Notes under the pieces: generated by a model | Seen by the model: the letters and a program-made list of their open reading frames with translations, nothing else | The model's database searches: none | Told to the model about the DNA's origin: nothing | From: Dactylis glomerata | Lineage: Eukaryota; Streptophyta; Magnoliopsida; Poales; Poaceae | Direction: 5' to 3' | DNA length: 64,000 bases | NCBI GenBank assembly: GCA_007115705.1 | Contig: QXEO01000143.1 | Coordinates: forward strand, 2,447,874 to 2,511,873 | Made by a program: the position numbers and the translations under genes | Part shown: positions 10,921 to 23,685 of the stretch, piece by piece | How positions within the stretch are numbered: the first letter of the stretch is position 1 | Layout: each line of letters starts with the position of its first letter

Positions 10921-11992
10921 ATCTTCCCCCCTTAAAAAGAATCTCGTCCCGAGATTCACAAGTTAAGATTGAGATAGATTGGGAAATGAGATTACCAGAT
11001 ATGAGATGGAGTGTATATTGATTCCTATCGAGGTAGAAAGATTGGGTACACCCAAAATGTGATAAGGCCAAATGGTCCAAAACACATATTCATCAATCAC
11101 ATAGCATTTTCAACAAACAATCACACTTTTCAAAAACAAAATGTTTTAGGTTTAAACCATAGAACTTCATTAATAAGGGTCTTGCAGATTACATGTCTCA
11201 TTCATTTTAGAAGGAGATAAACAAGACTACTAGAACACTTTTGAGAAAACAAGTTGTTGGGGTGGTTGCTACATGTTGCCGGATGGCATATGAGCAACAC
11301 ATCTCAAAACAAATCAATCATTCGAACACACAAGGGACTAAGTGCACACAGTAATCGTGAGGTAATGGTAGCTTAATCAAAACGAGTAAGCCTTTCCTAT
11401 AATTCCTATGGTTTTGGTTGCCGAGTCTTCATCATTTCTGATCACTCTCTATTGCTCTTGAAGTCTTGTCTCACTGGGTTGACTCTTGTTGGAAGATTTC
11501 TGGATCAGGTGAAGAGACTCTCTTTCGATGGTAGCGGTCGTAGTTGACATCCAAGGTTGAAGTCTTGAAAAATATTGAGTCCCTCAACTTTGATCCAAAA
11601 GTCCTTCGGTCTTAGGTTGGTATATCGTCCATAGTATATATTTGAAGTAGATGAGGAATAGAGTAAAACAAATATTTGAAAAGACTTTGTAATTAAAGGG
11701 GTCAATAAATTCTTTGTCAAAATCTCTTGAGAGTATAAGTTGAGAGTGTAAGATATTTGAAGTGAATAAGATGGGAGTATAAGATTGGCTTTGGGTACCA
11801 AAGCAAATAAATTTCTTTTGTAGAAATAAGTTTTTTGTCAACATATCACTTTCTTAGCTAACGACCATTCTAACTAAGGTCTCCTACGGTCATGATAGTC
11901 CTGATACCAAACTGGTGATATCAAAGGTATCACTTTCTAACGACCATGCTAACTAGGGTTTCCTAGAGTCAGCCTAGGCTCTGATACCAACT
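10921..11992 (-). mobile_element. Array internal domain 2 (1,072 bp)
   Basis: Five bases shorter than the other internal domains; every loss is in a homopolymer run (near 11178, 11409, 11452, 11467 and 11590). The purine tract and primer site are intact. Confidence 0.9.
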
Positions 11993-14900
11993 TGTGAAGA
12001 CCTCAAATTTGATAACAAATTCGAAGTGCCCGTTATGTAATCCATCACAATCCCAGAATCATTGTTGTGATTTACATAACGTAGTGGATATCACAGTCAT
12101 AGCTACTAATAGCAAATAAAGGGAATTACATAGGTGGTCGCACAGACCAAACCTTACATTATATCATCATGCAGCGGAATAACACTTTGGGTCCATATTG
12201 TCAAGCTTCAACCGCACAGGCAAAGCAGACAGTAGGAAACGAGCCTAATTCGCAAAGTCGTCAATGATTCCTTCCTTCTTGATTTCTCTCCTTCAAGTCT
12301 GGCCAAGTTAATAGCCAGGGACAGAGCGTGAGTACATTGCATGCACTCGCAAACCATCTTATAAATAAAAGAATAGAGAATGCATAGTTCATATAGTGGT
12401 CTAAGCTCTAGGTTCATTTGCATAAAGCATAATTTCCTTTCAAAGATCCTTTTATCTAGAATGGTAAGAAAACATTTAGCTCTTTATAAATCTCTAGATG
12501 GAATCCCCCAAATGTCAATTCTGTTGTTCACCAAGTCACCTTCATGGCCATCACAATTCATTGTCAAGTCACCTTTCTCAAGCATTTTCAAAGTAAAACT
12601 TGATAACGGCCAAGCAGCGCCAATCCAACCGTCCATGACCGCGGACGCGGCTATTCGAATAGTTTTACACTCTGCAGAGGTTGTACACTTTACCCACACC
12701 ATCCGACTACTCATCGTGTGGGCAACTTCCCCGCATAACAACATATGCCACGACAAGCAGCCGACCATTAATGTTTCACCTGCCCGCCTTAGCATAAACA
12801 CTACCGCCTAGAGATGTACCCCTCAACACCGGAGTCCAAGAAGCTGTCCAGAGTGTGCAAAGTTCCCAGCCGCTTGACCCACCGGAATGCCACTAACCGA
12901 GGTAGGGTCCCACACCCGGTAGTCCATTTTCAATGAGGGCTCTTCGGCTTGTACCCCAACCACCTAAAAAGGAGGACAAGGCGAACCTAGGCCGTAGCCA
13001 TAGGGTGCCCTGGAAGAGGAGTCCCTGGTCGGACTTCCATTTACATTTTATAGGGTCTACACTAAGGAGAAACAAGTACTCCACTAAGCCCTGTCCCATA
13101 CCAGGATAATGTGGTCGCACTGTATGATTGGTCCAGTGGTACTTCACTCATTTATCATTTTTGTCAAACCTTCATGTCACCTTCACCATGTCACCATTTT
13201 GTAAATAGTTTTCAAAGTCACCCTTGGGAAGGTTGCCCATCTCCAAGGTTTGTATTTCAAAATCATCCTTGGGCAAGGTTGCCCCTTTCCAAGGTTTTCA
13301 TTTCAAAATCTTCATGATCTCCATTGGGGTTCCCACCTAGTCATTTTCCATGAATGCCTTCAGCTCAAGCATGATCCTCATGAGGGCACAAGGATCTAGG
13401 TAGGTATATTGGATAGGCTTAGCTTGATGCTCTACTTAGCATCCACTAAGAAAAGGTTTCTCAAAGGTAGGCTAAGCTTGATGTACTTGAGGTCATCCAC
13501 AAAAGGGTTGGATGCACTTGTCAAGAAAGACATCTCTACTCATTTGCAACTTGGTAACAATTATTTTAGCATGCACATTTAGTTAAAAGCAAGTAAGCAT
13601 GCGTTGTAAAACTGGGTAATGGTATGATCAAAAGATGGCTTGCCTGGCTTGGCAATGTCATAGGCTTCTTCATCTTCATCTCGGGTGGTGTAGTCTCCAT
13701 CACCATTGCTTGGTTGACTTCGGGATCCATTCTCCTTACTCTCGTTGTCGTCTAATCGTTGGAAGCAAATAAGCATACAATCACCACACAATTCACAAAC
13801 AACATCTATTTACTCAAATACACATACTTGGGTAAGGGAAGTGATCTAGGAAGTCTATGGAGAGTGGTTTCGATGATAATTGAGTTCCGATGGATGAGAT
13901 GATTGAGTTGTTGTACCTAAGTAGGGTTTATTTATTTTGGATTATAAAAATATCTCCTGCAAGTTCTTATTGACCAAAGTTCATATACTACTAGTATATA
14001 TTCAAGATTATGGTTCAACTAAAGAGGCTTCATAGGATTTGGAGTATGTTTCTTTTATTGAAGCCATTTCTAGTTTGCAAAGATTTAGTGATCAAGTTTG
14101 AATCTTACAAGTAGAGTTTATGGATCCTAGTTGAATGGGATCAAAGATCAATATTTAGAAATGTGGTTGATTCGAATTGGTTTCATATCATTTCCATATT
14201 TTGAGATAGGTGTGCAAGTTTGAGTTTCTAATTACTACTATGTAGTATTAATTCTCCAAATACCTTCTACCAGATCACATGGACTAAGATCAACCTACAG
14301 ATAGATAATTGGAAAGGTGGTATAACAATATATAAGAGCTCCATCAAAATTCCAATTATAGGTTTGAGTTTAATAAAATCCTATATGGCAAATGCCTATT
14401 TAACCATATGGGTAAATAGCATTTGATTTAAAAGGTTCAAAAATGAGATCTAATGGTATAGACAGATGGGTATCACTAATTGTGAATTTTCAAAGTTGGA
14501 TTTATATTTTTAGGAATTTTATTCGAATTGATATGAATTTTCTAAGGTGAAAAAGCTCCTGTTTTGTTATTTTTACTGCAACCAATCTGTAGATCTAATT
14601 GTGTTGAAACCACTTTTATTGGATAGCTTATGTTCTAAGGTTTCCAGAACATTTTTATTTGCTAGATTTGGATCGGTAGATCTCCGGGAAAACTAAATAT
14701 ACTAAAGCATCTGAAAACAATTTCGGAAATTCGCAAAATCGGAATAACCCTTTTTTTTATATCCGGGCCGAACACACAGACCACGCTGGGCCGGCCCGTT
14801 CGGCTGCAAGTGGCGGGTGACAGGGAAAAAAAAGAGGACCGGTCCGGCCTGCCAAGGGGCCCCACCGGTCAGAACTTAAACCGAACAGGTATCGGGCTTC

Positions 14901-16758
14901 TTCTTCCTCGTGCTACAGGAACGTAAACGAGAGCGAGCTACTGGGAGCAGGGCTGCGCACGGGGAGCTCACCGGCGGCGATGGGGAGCGGCGGCGAGGAT
15001 GTCTAGGCGGCGGAGGAGCTTCTCCTCTTCCACCTTGTCCAGCCGGAAGCTCGAGGGAGCTGCTGGAACGCCGGGAACGGGAGGTGCTCTGCGGAGCGGC
15101 GTCGACGGGGAGCTCGAACGAGAGAGAGAGGAAGCTGGAGATGTTGTCTAGGAGGTTCCTGGGGATGGTGGGGTTCTTTTCAGGAAGAATGGCGGCCTTT
15201 TATAGTCGGGAGAGGGAGCACGGGCGAGTGGATCTGGGGAGAGAGCGCGGCCGGTGTCGGCTAACGGAGGGACGCGGCGGTCGGTGCTTTCGGCGGAGGG
15301 CTGCAGGGTGCTGTGGGTGCTGCTGGCGCACTCACGGGCTGCGGGGTGGTCTGGTTCAGAGGGGGCAAGTGAGGGGTCCGGGCGGTGGTTCTCCTCTGTT
15401 CTTCCATGTCTCACGGCTTGGGTCGGGGCTGGGGAGGCTGGGGCTCGACAGAGGGAGTGTCCACGGCATGGCTACAGGGCCTGGGCGAACGTGAACAGCG
15501 ATGCTCACAGTAGAACCGATTTTCTAGATTTTTGCCCACCACGTGTTCGATCAAATGCCCGCAAGAAATTTAAATTCAAATTTTTGAAAACGGCCACCGT
15601 GGGTCTTCATCATATTGGACAAGGGTTCCAGGGATATTTTTGTTTCGAAGAAATAACAAGTTTTGCAAAAATTTATATTTCAAACTTGGGCATTGTCACT
15701 GTTTCAGATTCAAAGTTTGGCTGATGTTTGAGTTAGGTTCTGATTTGAATTTTGGTTTGAAACTTCTTGGTCAAGTTAGTATGCAGCCTGGTCAAGCTCA
15801 ACTAACTGACCACACCCTTACTTGAGTTACAGATTTCTTAATATAAGTGTCCAAAGTAGGGTAGTGGTTAACTTTTCTAGATCATCTTTTCTTCTCTTTT
15901 TCTTTATTTCTCTTGCTTCTGGTTCCTTTGATCTTTGTGGTTCTTCTCTAATGCTTCTATTGGTTAAGTTTGAATTAACTAATCATTGCACAACAAATTA
16001 AAACACACATGAAATCATAAAAGACATAGAATAGGAATCTATGCATGCATGAATTCAAACTTCAAAATTTTAGAAACTTCCTGTTGGGTTGGACCTTGCA
16101 TTGGATAAGGACCCTAGATAAATGTTGGTTTTGTCCTGAGATGGAGATTTGGTGTCATTTAAGATTTGAATTTCAAATGGCATATGTAACCGATTCAAAC
16201 TTTGGCAGACTATTAAAGAGAGTTCCAAGTTGAGTTTTGTTTCAAACTTTATTGTATTTGATTCTTTGTAACTTGTTCTTAGTTGTGGTGGAGAGATGCA
16301 TGATGGTCCAGTTCAAGAATTTCTTAGTACAAAGGGGTAAAGTAGTGTAATCAGTAATTTTTTGTAAGATCACTACTTCCTCTTTTCTTACTTAGGTTTT
16401 TGTGTTGCGGTTTACTTTCTTGATTCTTTCTATTTGTTTGTGATTGCTTGACTTAGTTTTTGGTTTGGAAAATGACCCAAATGGGTTTAGCATGTAACCA
16501 TGCACAAAATTTAGTAGTTAGAAAACTATTTCAATTTAACCAAAAATCTTTATTTAAAAATTTGGGCTCAAAGGATTTGTTTTAAAACCCTTCCCATACT
16601 CTTTTTATTTGAAGCATGGGAGCAAATGCTCAAACTCAGAAGTTTCGAAAAGGCAAGAAATTAATCTTATATTCAAAATAACAGTTTTTGTTGTCTCCAA
16701 AATTTGGTATTTTAATAAATCCATTTATTTATATTTCTCAAAAATTTGGGTTGTTACA
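11993..16758 (-). repeat. Array LTR3 (4,766 bp)
   Basis: Carries T at 12430 and C at 15248, as LTR1 does. Seven one-base losses, all in runs (near 12327, 13763, 15109, 15184, 15223, 15317 and 15873). TATA box at 15196-15205. Confidence 0.93.
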
Positions 16759-17835
16759 ATCTTCCCCCCTTAAAAAGAATCTCGTCCCGAGATTCACAAG
16801 TTAAGATTGAGATAGATTGGGAAATGAGATTACCAGATATGAGATGGAGTGTATATTGATTCCTATCGAGGTAGAAAGATTGGGTACACCCAAAATGTGA
16901 TAAGGCCAAATGGTCCAAAACACATATTCATCAATCACATAGCATTTTCAACAAACAATCACACTTTTCAAAAACAAAATGTTTTAGGTTTAAACCATAG
17001 AACTTCATTAATAAGGGGTCTTGCAGATTACATGTCTCATTCATTTTAGAAGGAGATAAACAAGACTACTAGAACACTTTTGAGAAAACAAGTTGTTGGG
17101 GTGGTTGCTACATGTTGCCGGATGGCATATGAGCAACACATCTCAAAACAAATCAATCATTCGAACACACAAGGGACTAAGTGCACACAGTAATCGTGAG
17201 GTAATGGTAGCTTAATCAAAACGAGTAAGCCTTTCCTATAATTCCTATTGGTTTTGGTTGCCGAGTCTTCATCATTTCTGATCACTCTCTATTTGCTCTT
17301 GAAGTCTTTGTCTCACTGGGTTGACTCTTGTTGGAAGATTTCTGGATCAGGTGAAGAGACTCTCTTTCGATGGTAGCGGTCGTAGTTGACATCCAAGGTT
17401 GAAGTCTTGAAAAATATTGAGTCCCTCAACTTTTGATCCAAAAGTCCTTCGGTCTTAGGTTGGTATATCGTCCATAGTATATATTTGAAGTAGATGAGGA
17501 ATAGAGTAAAACAAATATTTGAAAAGACTTTGTAATTAAAGGGGTCAATAAATTCTTTGTCAAAATCTCTTGAGAGTATAAGTTGAGAGTGTAAGATATT
17601 TGAAGTGAATAAGATGGGAGTATAAGATTGGCTTTGGGTACCAAAGCAAATAAATTTCTTTTGTAGAAATAAGTTTTTTGTCAACATATCACTTTCTTAG
17701 CTAACGACCATTCTAACTAAGGTCTCCTACGGTCATGATAGTCCTGATACCAAACTGGTGATATCAAAGGTATCACTTTCTAACGACCATGCTAACTAGG
17801 GTTTCCTAGAGTCAGCCTAGGCTCTGATACCAACT
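16759..17835 (-). mobile_element. Array internal domain 3 (1,077 bp)
   Basis: Full-length copy, no difference from internal domain 1 noticed by eye. The 124-codon frame is intact at 17313-17687. Confidence 0.9.
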
Positions 17836-20800
17836 TGTGAAGACCTCAAATTTGATAACAAATTCGAAGTGCCCGTTATGTAATCCATCACAATCCCAGA
17901 ATCATTGTTGTGATTTACATAACGTAGTGGATATCACAGTCATAGCTACTAATAGCAAATAAAGGGAATTACATAGGTGGTCGCACAGACCAAACCTTAC
18001 ATTATATCATCATGCAGCGGAATAACACTTTGGGTCCATATTGTCAAGCTTCAACCGCACAGGCAAAGCAGACAGTAGGAAACGAGCCTAATTCGCAAAG
18101 TCGTCAATGATTCCTTCCTTCTTGATTTCTCTCCTTCAAGTCTGGCCAAGTTAATAGCCAGGGACAGAGCCGTGAGTACATTGCATGCACTCGCAAACCA
18201 TCTTATAAATAAAAGAATAGAGAATGCATAGTTCATATAGTGGTCTAAGCTCTAGGTTCATTTGCATAAAGCAGAATTTCCTTTCAAAGATCCTTTTATC
18301 TAGAATGGTAAGAAAACATTTAGCTCTTTATAAATCTCTAGATGGAATCCCCCAAATGTCAATTCTGTTGTTCACCAAGTCACCTTCATGGCCATCACAA
18401 TTCATTGTCAAGTCACCTTTCTCAAGCATTTTCAAAGTAAAACTTGATAACGGCCAAGCAGCGCCAATCCAACCGTCCATGACCGCGGACGCGGCTATTC
18501 GAATAGTTTTACACTCTGCAGAGGTTGTACACTTTACCCACACCATCCGACTACTCATCGTGTGGGCAACTTCCCCGCATAACAACATATGCCACGACAA
18601 GCAGCCGACCATTAATGTTTCACCTGCCCGCCTTAGCATAAACACTACCGCCTAGAGATGTACCCCTCAACACCGGAGTCCAAGAAGCTGTCCAGAGTGT
18701 GCAAAGTTCCCAGCCGCTTGACCCACCGGAATGCCACTAACCGAGGTAGGGTCCCACACCCGGTAGTCCATTTTCAATGAGGGCTCTTCGGCTTGTACCC
18801 CAACCACCTAAAAAGGAGGACAAGGCGAACCTAGGCCGTAGCCATAGGGTGCCCTGGAAGAGGAGTCCCTGGTCGGACTTCCATTTACATTTTATAGGGT
18901 CTACACTAAGGAGAAACAAGTACTCCACTAAGCCCTGTCCCATACCAGGATAATGTGGTCGCACTGTATGATTGGTCCAGTGGTACTTCACTCATTTATC
19001 ATTTTTGTCAAACCTTCATGTCACCTTCACCATGTCACCATTTTGTAAATAGTTTTCAAAGTCACCCTTGGGAAGGTTGCCCATCTCCAAGGTTTGTATT
19101 TCAAAATCATCCTTGGGCAAGGTTGCCCCTTTCCAAGGTTTTCATTTCAAAATCTTCATGATCTCCATTGGGGTTCCCACCTAGTCATTTTCCATGAATG
19201 CCTTCAGCTCAAGCATGATCCTCATGAGGGCACAAGGATCTAGGTAGGTATATTGGATAGGCTTAGCTTGATGCTCTACTTAGCATCCACTAAGAAAAGG
19301 TTTCTCAAAGGTAGGCTAAGCTTGATGTACTTGAGGTCATCCACAAAAGGGTTGGATGCACTTGTCAAGAAAGACATCTCTACTCATTTGCAACTTGGTA
19401 ACAATTATTTTAGCATGCACATTTAGTTAAAAGCAAGTAAGCATGCGTTGTAAAACTGGGTAATGGTATGATCAAAAGATGGCTTGCCTGGCTTGGCAAT
19501 GTCATAGGCTTCTTCATCTTCATCTCGGGTGGTGTAGTCTCCATCACCATTGCTTGGTTGACTTCGGGATCCATTCTCCTTACTCTCGTTGTCGTCTAAT
19601 CGTTGGAAAGCAAATAAGCATACAATCACCACACAATTCACAAACAACATCTATTTACTCAAATACACATACTTGGGTAAGGGAAGTGATCTAGGAAGTC
19701 TATGGAGAGTGGTTTCGATGATAATTGAGTTCCGATGGATGAGATGATTGAGTTGTTGTACCTAAGTAGGGTTTATTTATTTTGGATTATAAAAATATCT
19801 CCTGCAAGTTCTTATTGACCAAAGTTCATATACTACTAGTATATATTCAAGATTATGGTTCAACTAAAGAGGCTTCATAGGATTTGGAGTATGTTTCTTT
19901 TATTGAAGCCATTTCTAGTTTGCAAAGATTTAGTGATCAAGTTTGAATCTTACAAGTAGAGTTTATGGATCCTAGTTGAATGGGATCAAAGATCAATATT
20001 TAGAAATGTGGTTGATTCGAATTGGTTTCATATCATTTCCATATTTTGAGATAGGTGTGCAAGTTTGAGTTTCTAATTACTACTATGTAGTATTAATTCT
20101 CCAAATACCTTCTACCAGATCACATGGACTAAGATCAACCTACAGATAGATAATTGGAAAGGTGGTATAACAATATATAAGAGCTCCATCAAAATTCCAA
20201 TTATAGGTTTGAGTTTAATAAAATCCTATATGGCAAATGCCTATTTAACCATATGGGTAAATAGCATTTGATTTAAAAGGTTCAAAAATGAGATCTAATG
20301 GTATAGACAGATGGGTATCACTAATTGTGAATTTTCAAAGTTGGATTTATATTTTTAGGAATTTTATTCGAATTGATATGAATTTTCTAAGGTGAAAAAG
20401 CTCCTGTTTTGTTATTTTTACTGCAACCAATCTGTAGATCTAATTGTGTTGAAACCACTTTTATTGGATAGCTTATGTTCTAAGGTTTCCAGAACATTTT
20501 TATTTGCTAGATTTGGATCGGTAGATCTCCGGGAAAACTAAATATACTAAAGCATCTGAAAACAATTTCGGAAATTCGCAAAATCGGAATAACCCTTTTT
20601 TTTATATCCGGGCCGAACACACAGACCACGCTGGGCCGGCCCGTTCGGCTGCAAGTGGCGGGTGACAGGGAAAAAAAAGAGGACCGGTCCGGCCTGCCAA
20701 GGGGCCCCACCGGTCAGAACTTAAACCGAACAGGTATCGGGCTTCTTCTTCCTCGTGCTACAGGAACGTAAACGAGAGCGAGCTACTGGGAGCAGGGCTG

Positions 20801-22608
20801 CGCACGGGGAGCTCACCGGCGGCGATGGGGAGCGGCGGCGAGGATGTCTAGGCGGCGGAGGAGCTTCTCCTCTTCCACCTTGTCCAGCCGGAAGCTCGAG
20901 GGAGCTGCTGGAACGCCGGGAACGGGAGGTGCTCTGCGGAGCGGCGTCGACGGGGGAGCTCGAACGAGAGAGAGAGGAAGCTGGAGATGTTGTCTAGGAG
21001 GTTCCTGGGGATGGTGGGGTTCTTTTCAGGGAAGAATGGCGGCCTTTTATAGTCGGGAGAGGGAGCACGGGGCGAGTGGATCTGGGGAGAGAGCGTGGCC
21101 GGTGTCGGCTAACGGAGGGACGCGGCGGTCGGTGCTTTCGGCGGAGGGCTGCAGGGTGCTGTGGGGTGCTGCTGGCGCACTCACGGGCTGCGGGGTGGTC
21201 TGGTTCAGAGGGGGCAAGTGAGGGGTCCGGGCGGTGGTTCTCCTCTGTTCTTCCATGTCTCACGGCTTGGGTCGGGGCTGGGGAGGCTGGGGCTCGACAG
21301 AGGGAGTGTCCACGGCATGGCTACAGGGCCTGGGCGAACGTGAACAGCGATGCTCACAGTAGAACCGATTTTCTAGATTTTTGCCCACCACGTGTTCGAT
21401 CAAATGCCCGCAAGAAATTTAAATTCAAATTTTTGAAAACGGCCACCGTGGGTCTTCATCATATTGGACAAGGGTTCCAGGGATATTTTTGTTTCGAAGA
21501 AATAACAAGTTTTGCAAAAATTTATATTTCAAACTTGGGCATTGTCACTGTTTCAGATTCAAAGTTTGGCTGATGTTTGAGTTAGGTTCTGATTTGAATT
21601 TTGGTTTGAAACTTCTTGGTCAAGTTAGTATGCAGCCTGGTCAAGCTCAACTAACTGACCACACCCTTACTTGAGTTACAGATTTCTTAATATAAGTGTC
21701 CAAAGTAGGGTAGTGGTTAACTTTTTCTAGATCATCTTTTCTTCTCTTTTTCTTTATTTCTCTTGCTTCTGGTTCCTTTGATCTTTGTGGTTCTTCTCTA
21801 ATGCTTCTATTGGTTAAGTTTGAATTAACTAATCATTGCACAACAAATTAAAACACACATGAAATCATAAAAGACATAGAATAGGAATCTATGCATGCAT
21901 GAATTCAAACTTCAAAATTTTAGAAACTTCCTGTTGGGTTGGACCTTGCATTGGATAAGGACCCTAGATAAATGTTGGTTTTGTCCTGAGATGGAGATTT
22001 GGTGTCATTTAAGATTTGAATTTCAAATGGCATATGTAACCGATTCAAACTTTGGCAGACTATTAAAGAGAGTTCCAAGTTGAGTTTTGTTTCAAACTTT
22101 ATTGTATTTGATTCTTTGTAACTTGTTCTTAGTTGTGGTGGAGAGATGCATGATGGTCCAGTTCAAGAATTTCTTAGTACAAAGGGGTAAAGTAGTGTAA
22201 TCAGTAATTTTTTGTAAGATCACTACTTCCTCTTTTCTTACTTAGGTTTTTGTGTTGCGGTTTACTTTCTTGATTCTTTCTATTTGTTTGTGATTGCTTG
22301 ACTTAGTTTTTGGTTTGGAAAATGACCCAAATGGGTTTAGCATGTAACCATGCACAAAATTTAGTAGTTAGAAAACTATTTCAATTTAACCAAAAATCTT
22401 TATTTAAAAATTTGGGCTCAAAGGATTTGTTTTAAAACCCTTCCCATACTCTTTTTATTTGAAGCATGGGAGCAAATGCTCAAACTCAGAAGTTTCGAAA
22501 AGGCAAGAAATTAATCTTATATTCAAAATAACAGTTTTTGTTGTCTCCAAAATTTGGTATTTTAATAAATCCATTTATTTATATTTCTCAAAAATTTGGG
22601 TTGTTACA
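17836..22608 (-). repeat. Array LTR4 (4,773 bp)
   Basis: G at 18274 and T at 21096, the LTR2 haplotype. No homopolymer losses seen. TATA box at 21043-21052. Confidence 0.93.
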
Positions 22609-23685
22609 ATCTTCCCCCCTTAAAAAGAATCTCGTCCCGAGATTCACAAGTTAAGATTGAGATAGATTGGGAAATGAGATTACCAGATATGAGATGGAGT
22701 GTATATTGATTCCTATCGAGGTAGAAAGATTGGGTACACCCAAAATGTGATAAGGCCAAATGGTCCAAAACACATATTCATCAATCACATAGCATTTTCA
22801 ACAAACAATCACACTTTTCAAAAACAAAATGTTTTAGGTTTAAACCATAGAACTTCATTAATAAGGGGTCTTGCAGATTACATGTCTCATTCATTTTAGA
22901 AGGAGATAAACAAGACTACTAGAACACTTTTGAGAAAACAAGTTGTTGGGGTGGTTGCTACATGTTGCCGGATGGCATATGAGCAACACATCTCAAAACA
23001 AATCAATCATTCGAACACACAAGGGACTAAGTGCACACAGTAATCGTGAGGTAATGGTAGCTTAATCAAAACGAGTAAGCCTTTCCTATAATTCCTATTG
23101 GTTTTGGTTGCCGAGTCTTCATCATTTCTGATCACTCTCTATTTGCTCTTGAAGTCTTTGTCTCACTGGGTTGACTCTTGTTGGAAGATTTCTGGATCAG
23201 GTGAAGAGACTCTCTTTCGATGGTAGCGGTCGTAGTTGACATCCAAGGTTGAAGTCTTGAAAAATATTGAGTCCCTCAACTTTTGATCCAAAAGTCCTTC
23301 GGTCTTAGGTTGGTATATCGTCCATAGTATATATTTGAAGTAGATGAGGAATAGAGTAAAACAAATATTTGAAAAGACTTTGTAATTAAAGGGGTCAATA
23401 AATTCTTTGTCAAAATCTCTTGAGAGTATAAGTTGAGAGTGTAAGATATTTGAAGTGAATAAGATGGGAGTATAAGATTGGCTTTGGGTACCAAAGCAAA
23501 TAAATTTCTTTTGTAGAAATAAGTTTTTTGTCAACATATCACTTTCTTAGCTAACGACCATTCTAACTAAGGTCTCCTACGGTCATGATAGTCCTGATAC
23601 CAAACTGGTGATATCAAAGGTATCACTTTCTAACGACCATGCTAACTAGGGTTTCCTAGAGTCAGCCTAGGCTCTGATACCAACT
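22609..23685 (-). mobile_element. Array internal domain 4 (1,077 bp), first internal domain in transcriptional order
   Basis: Full-length, next to LTR5, so it would be copied first from the outermost promoter. Primer site 23671-23682, purine tract starting at 22609, 124-codon frame at 23163-23537. Confidence 0.9.
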
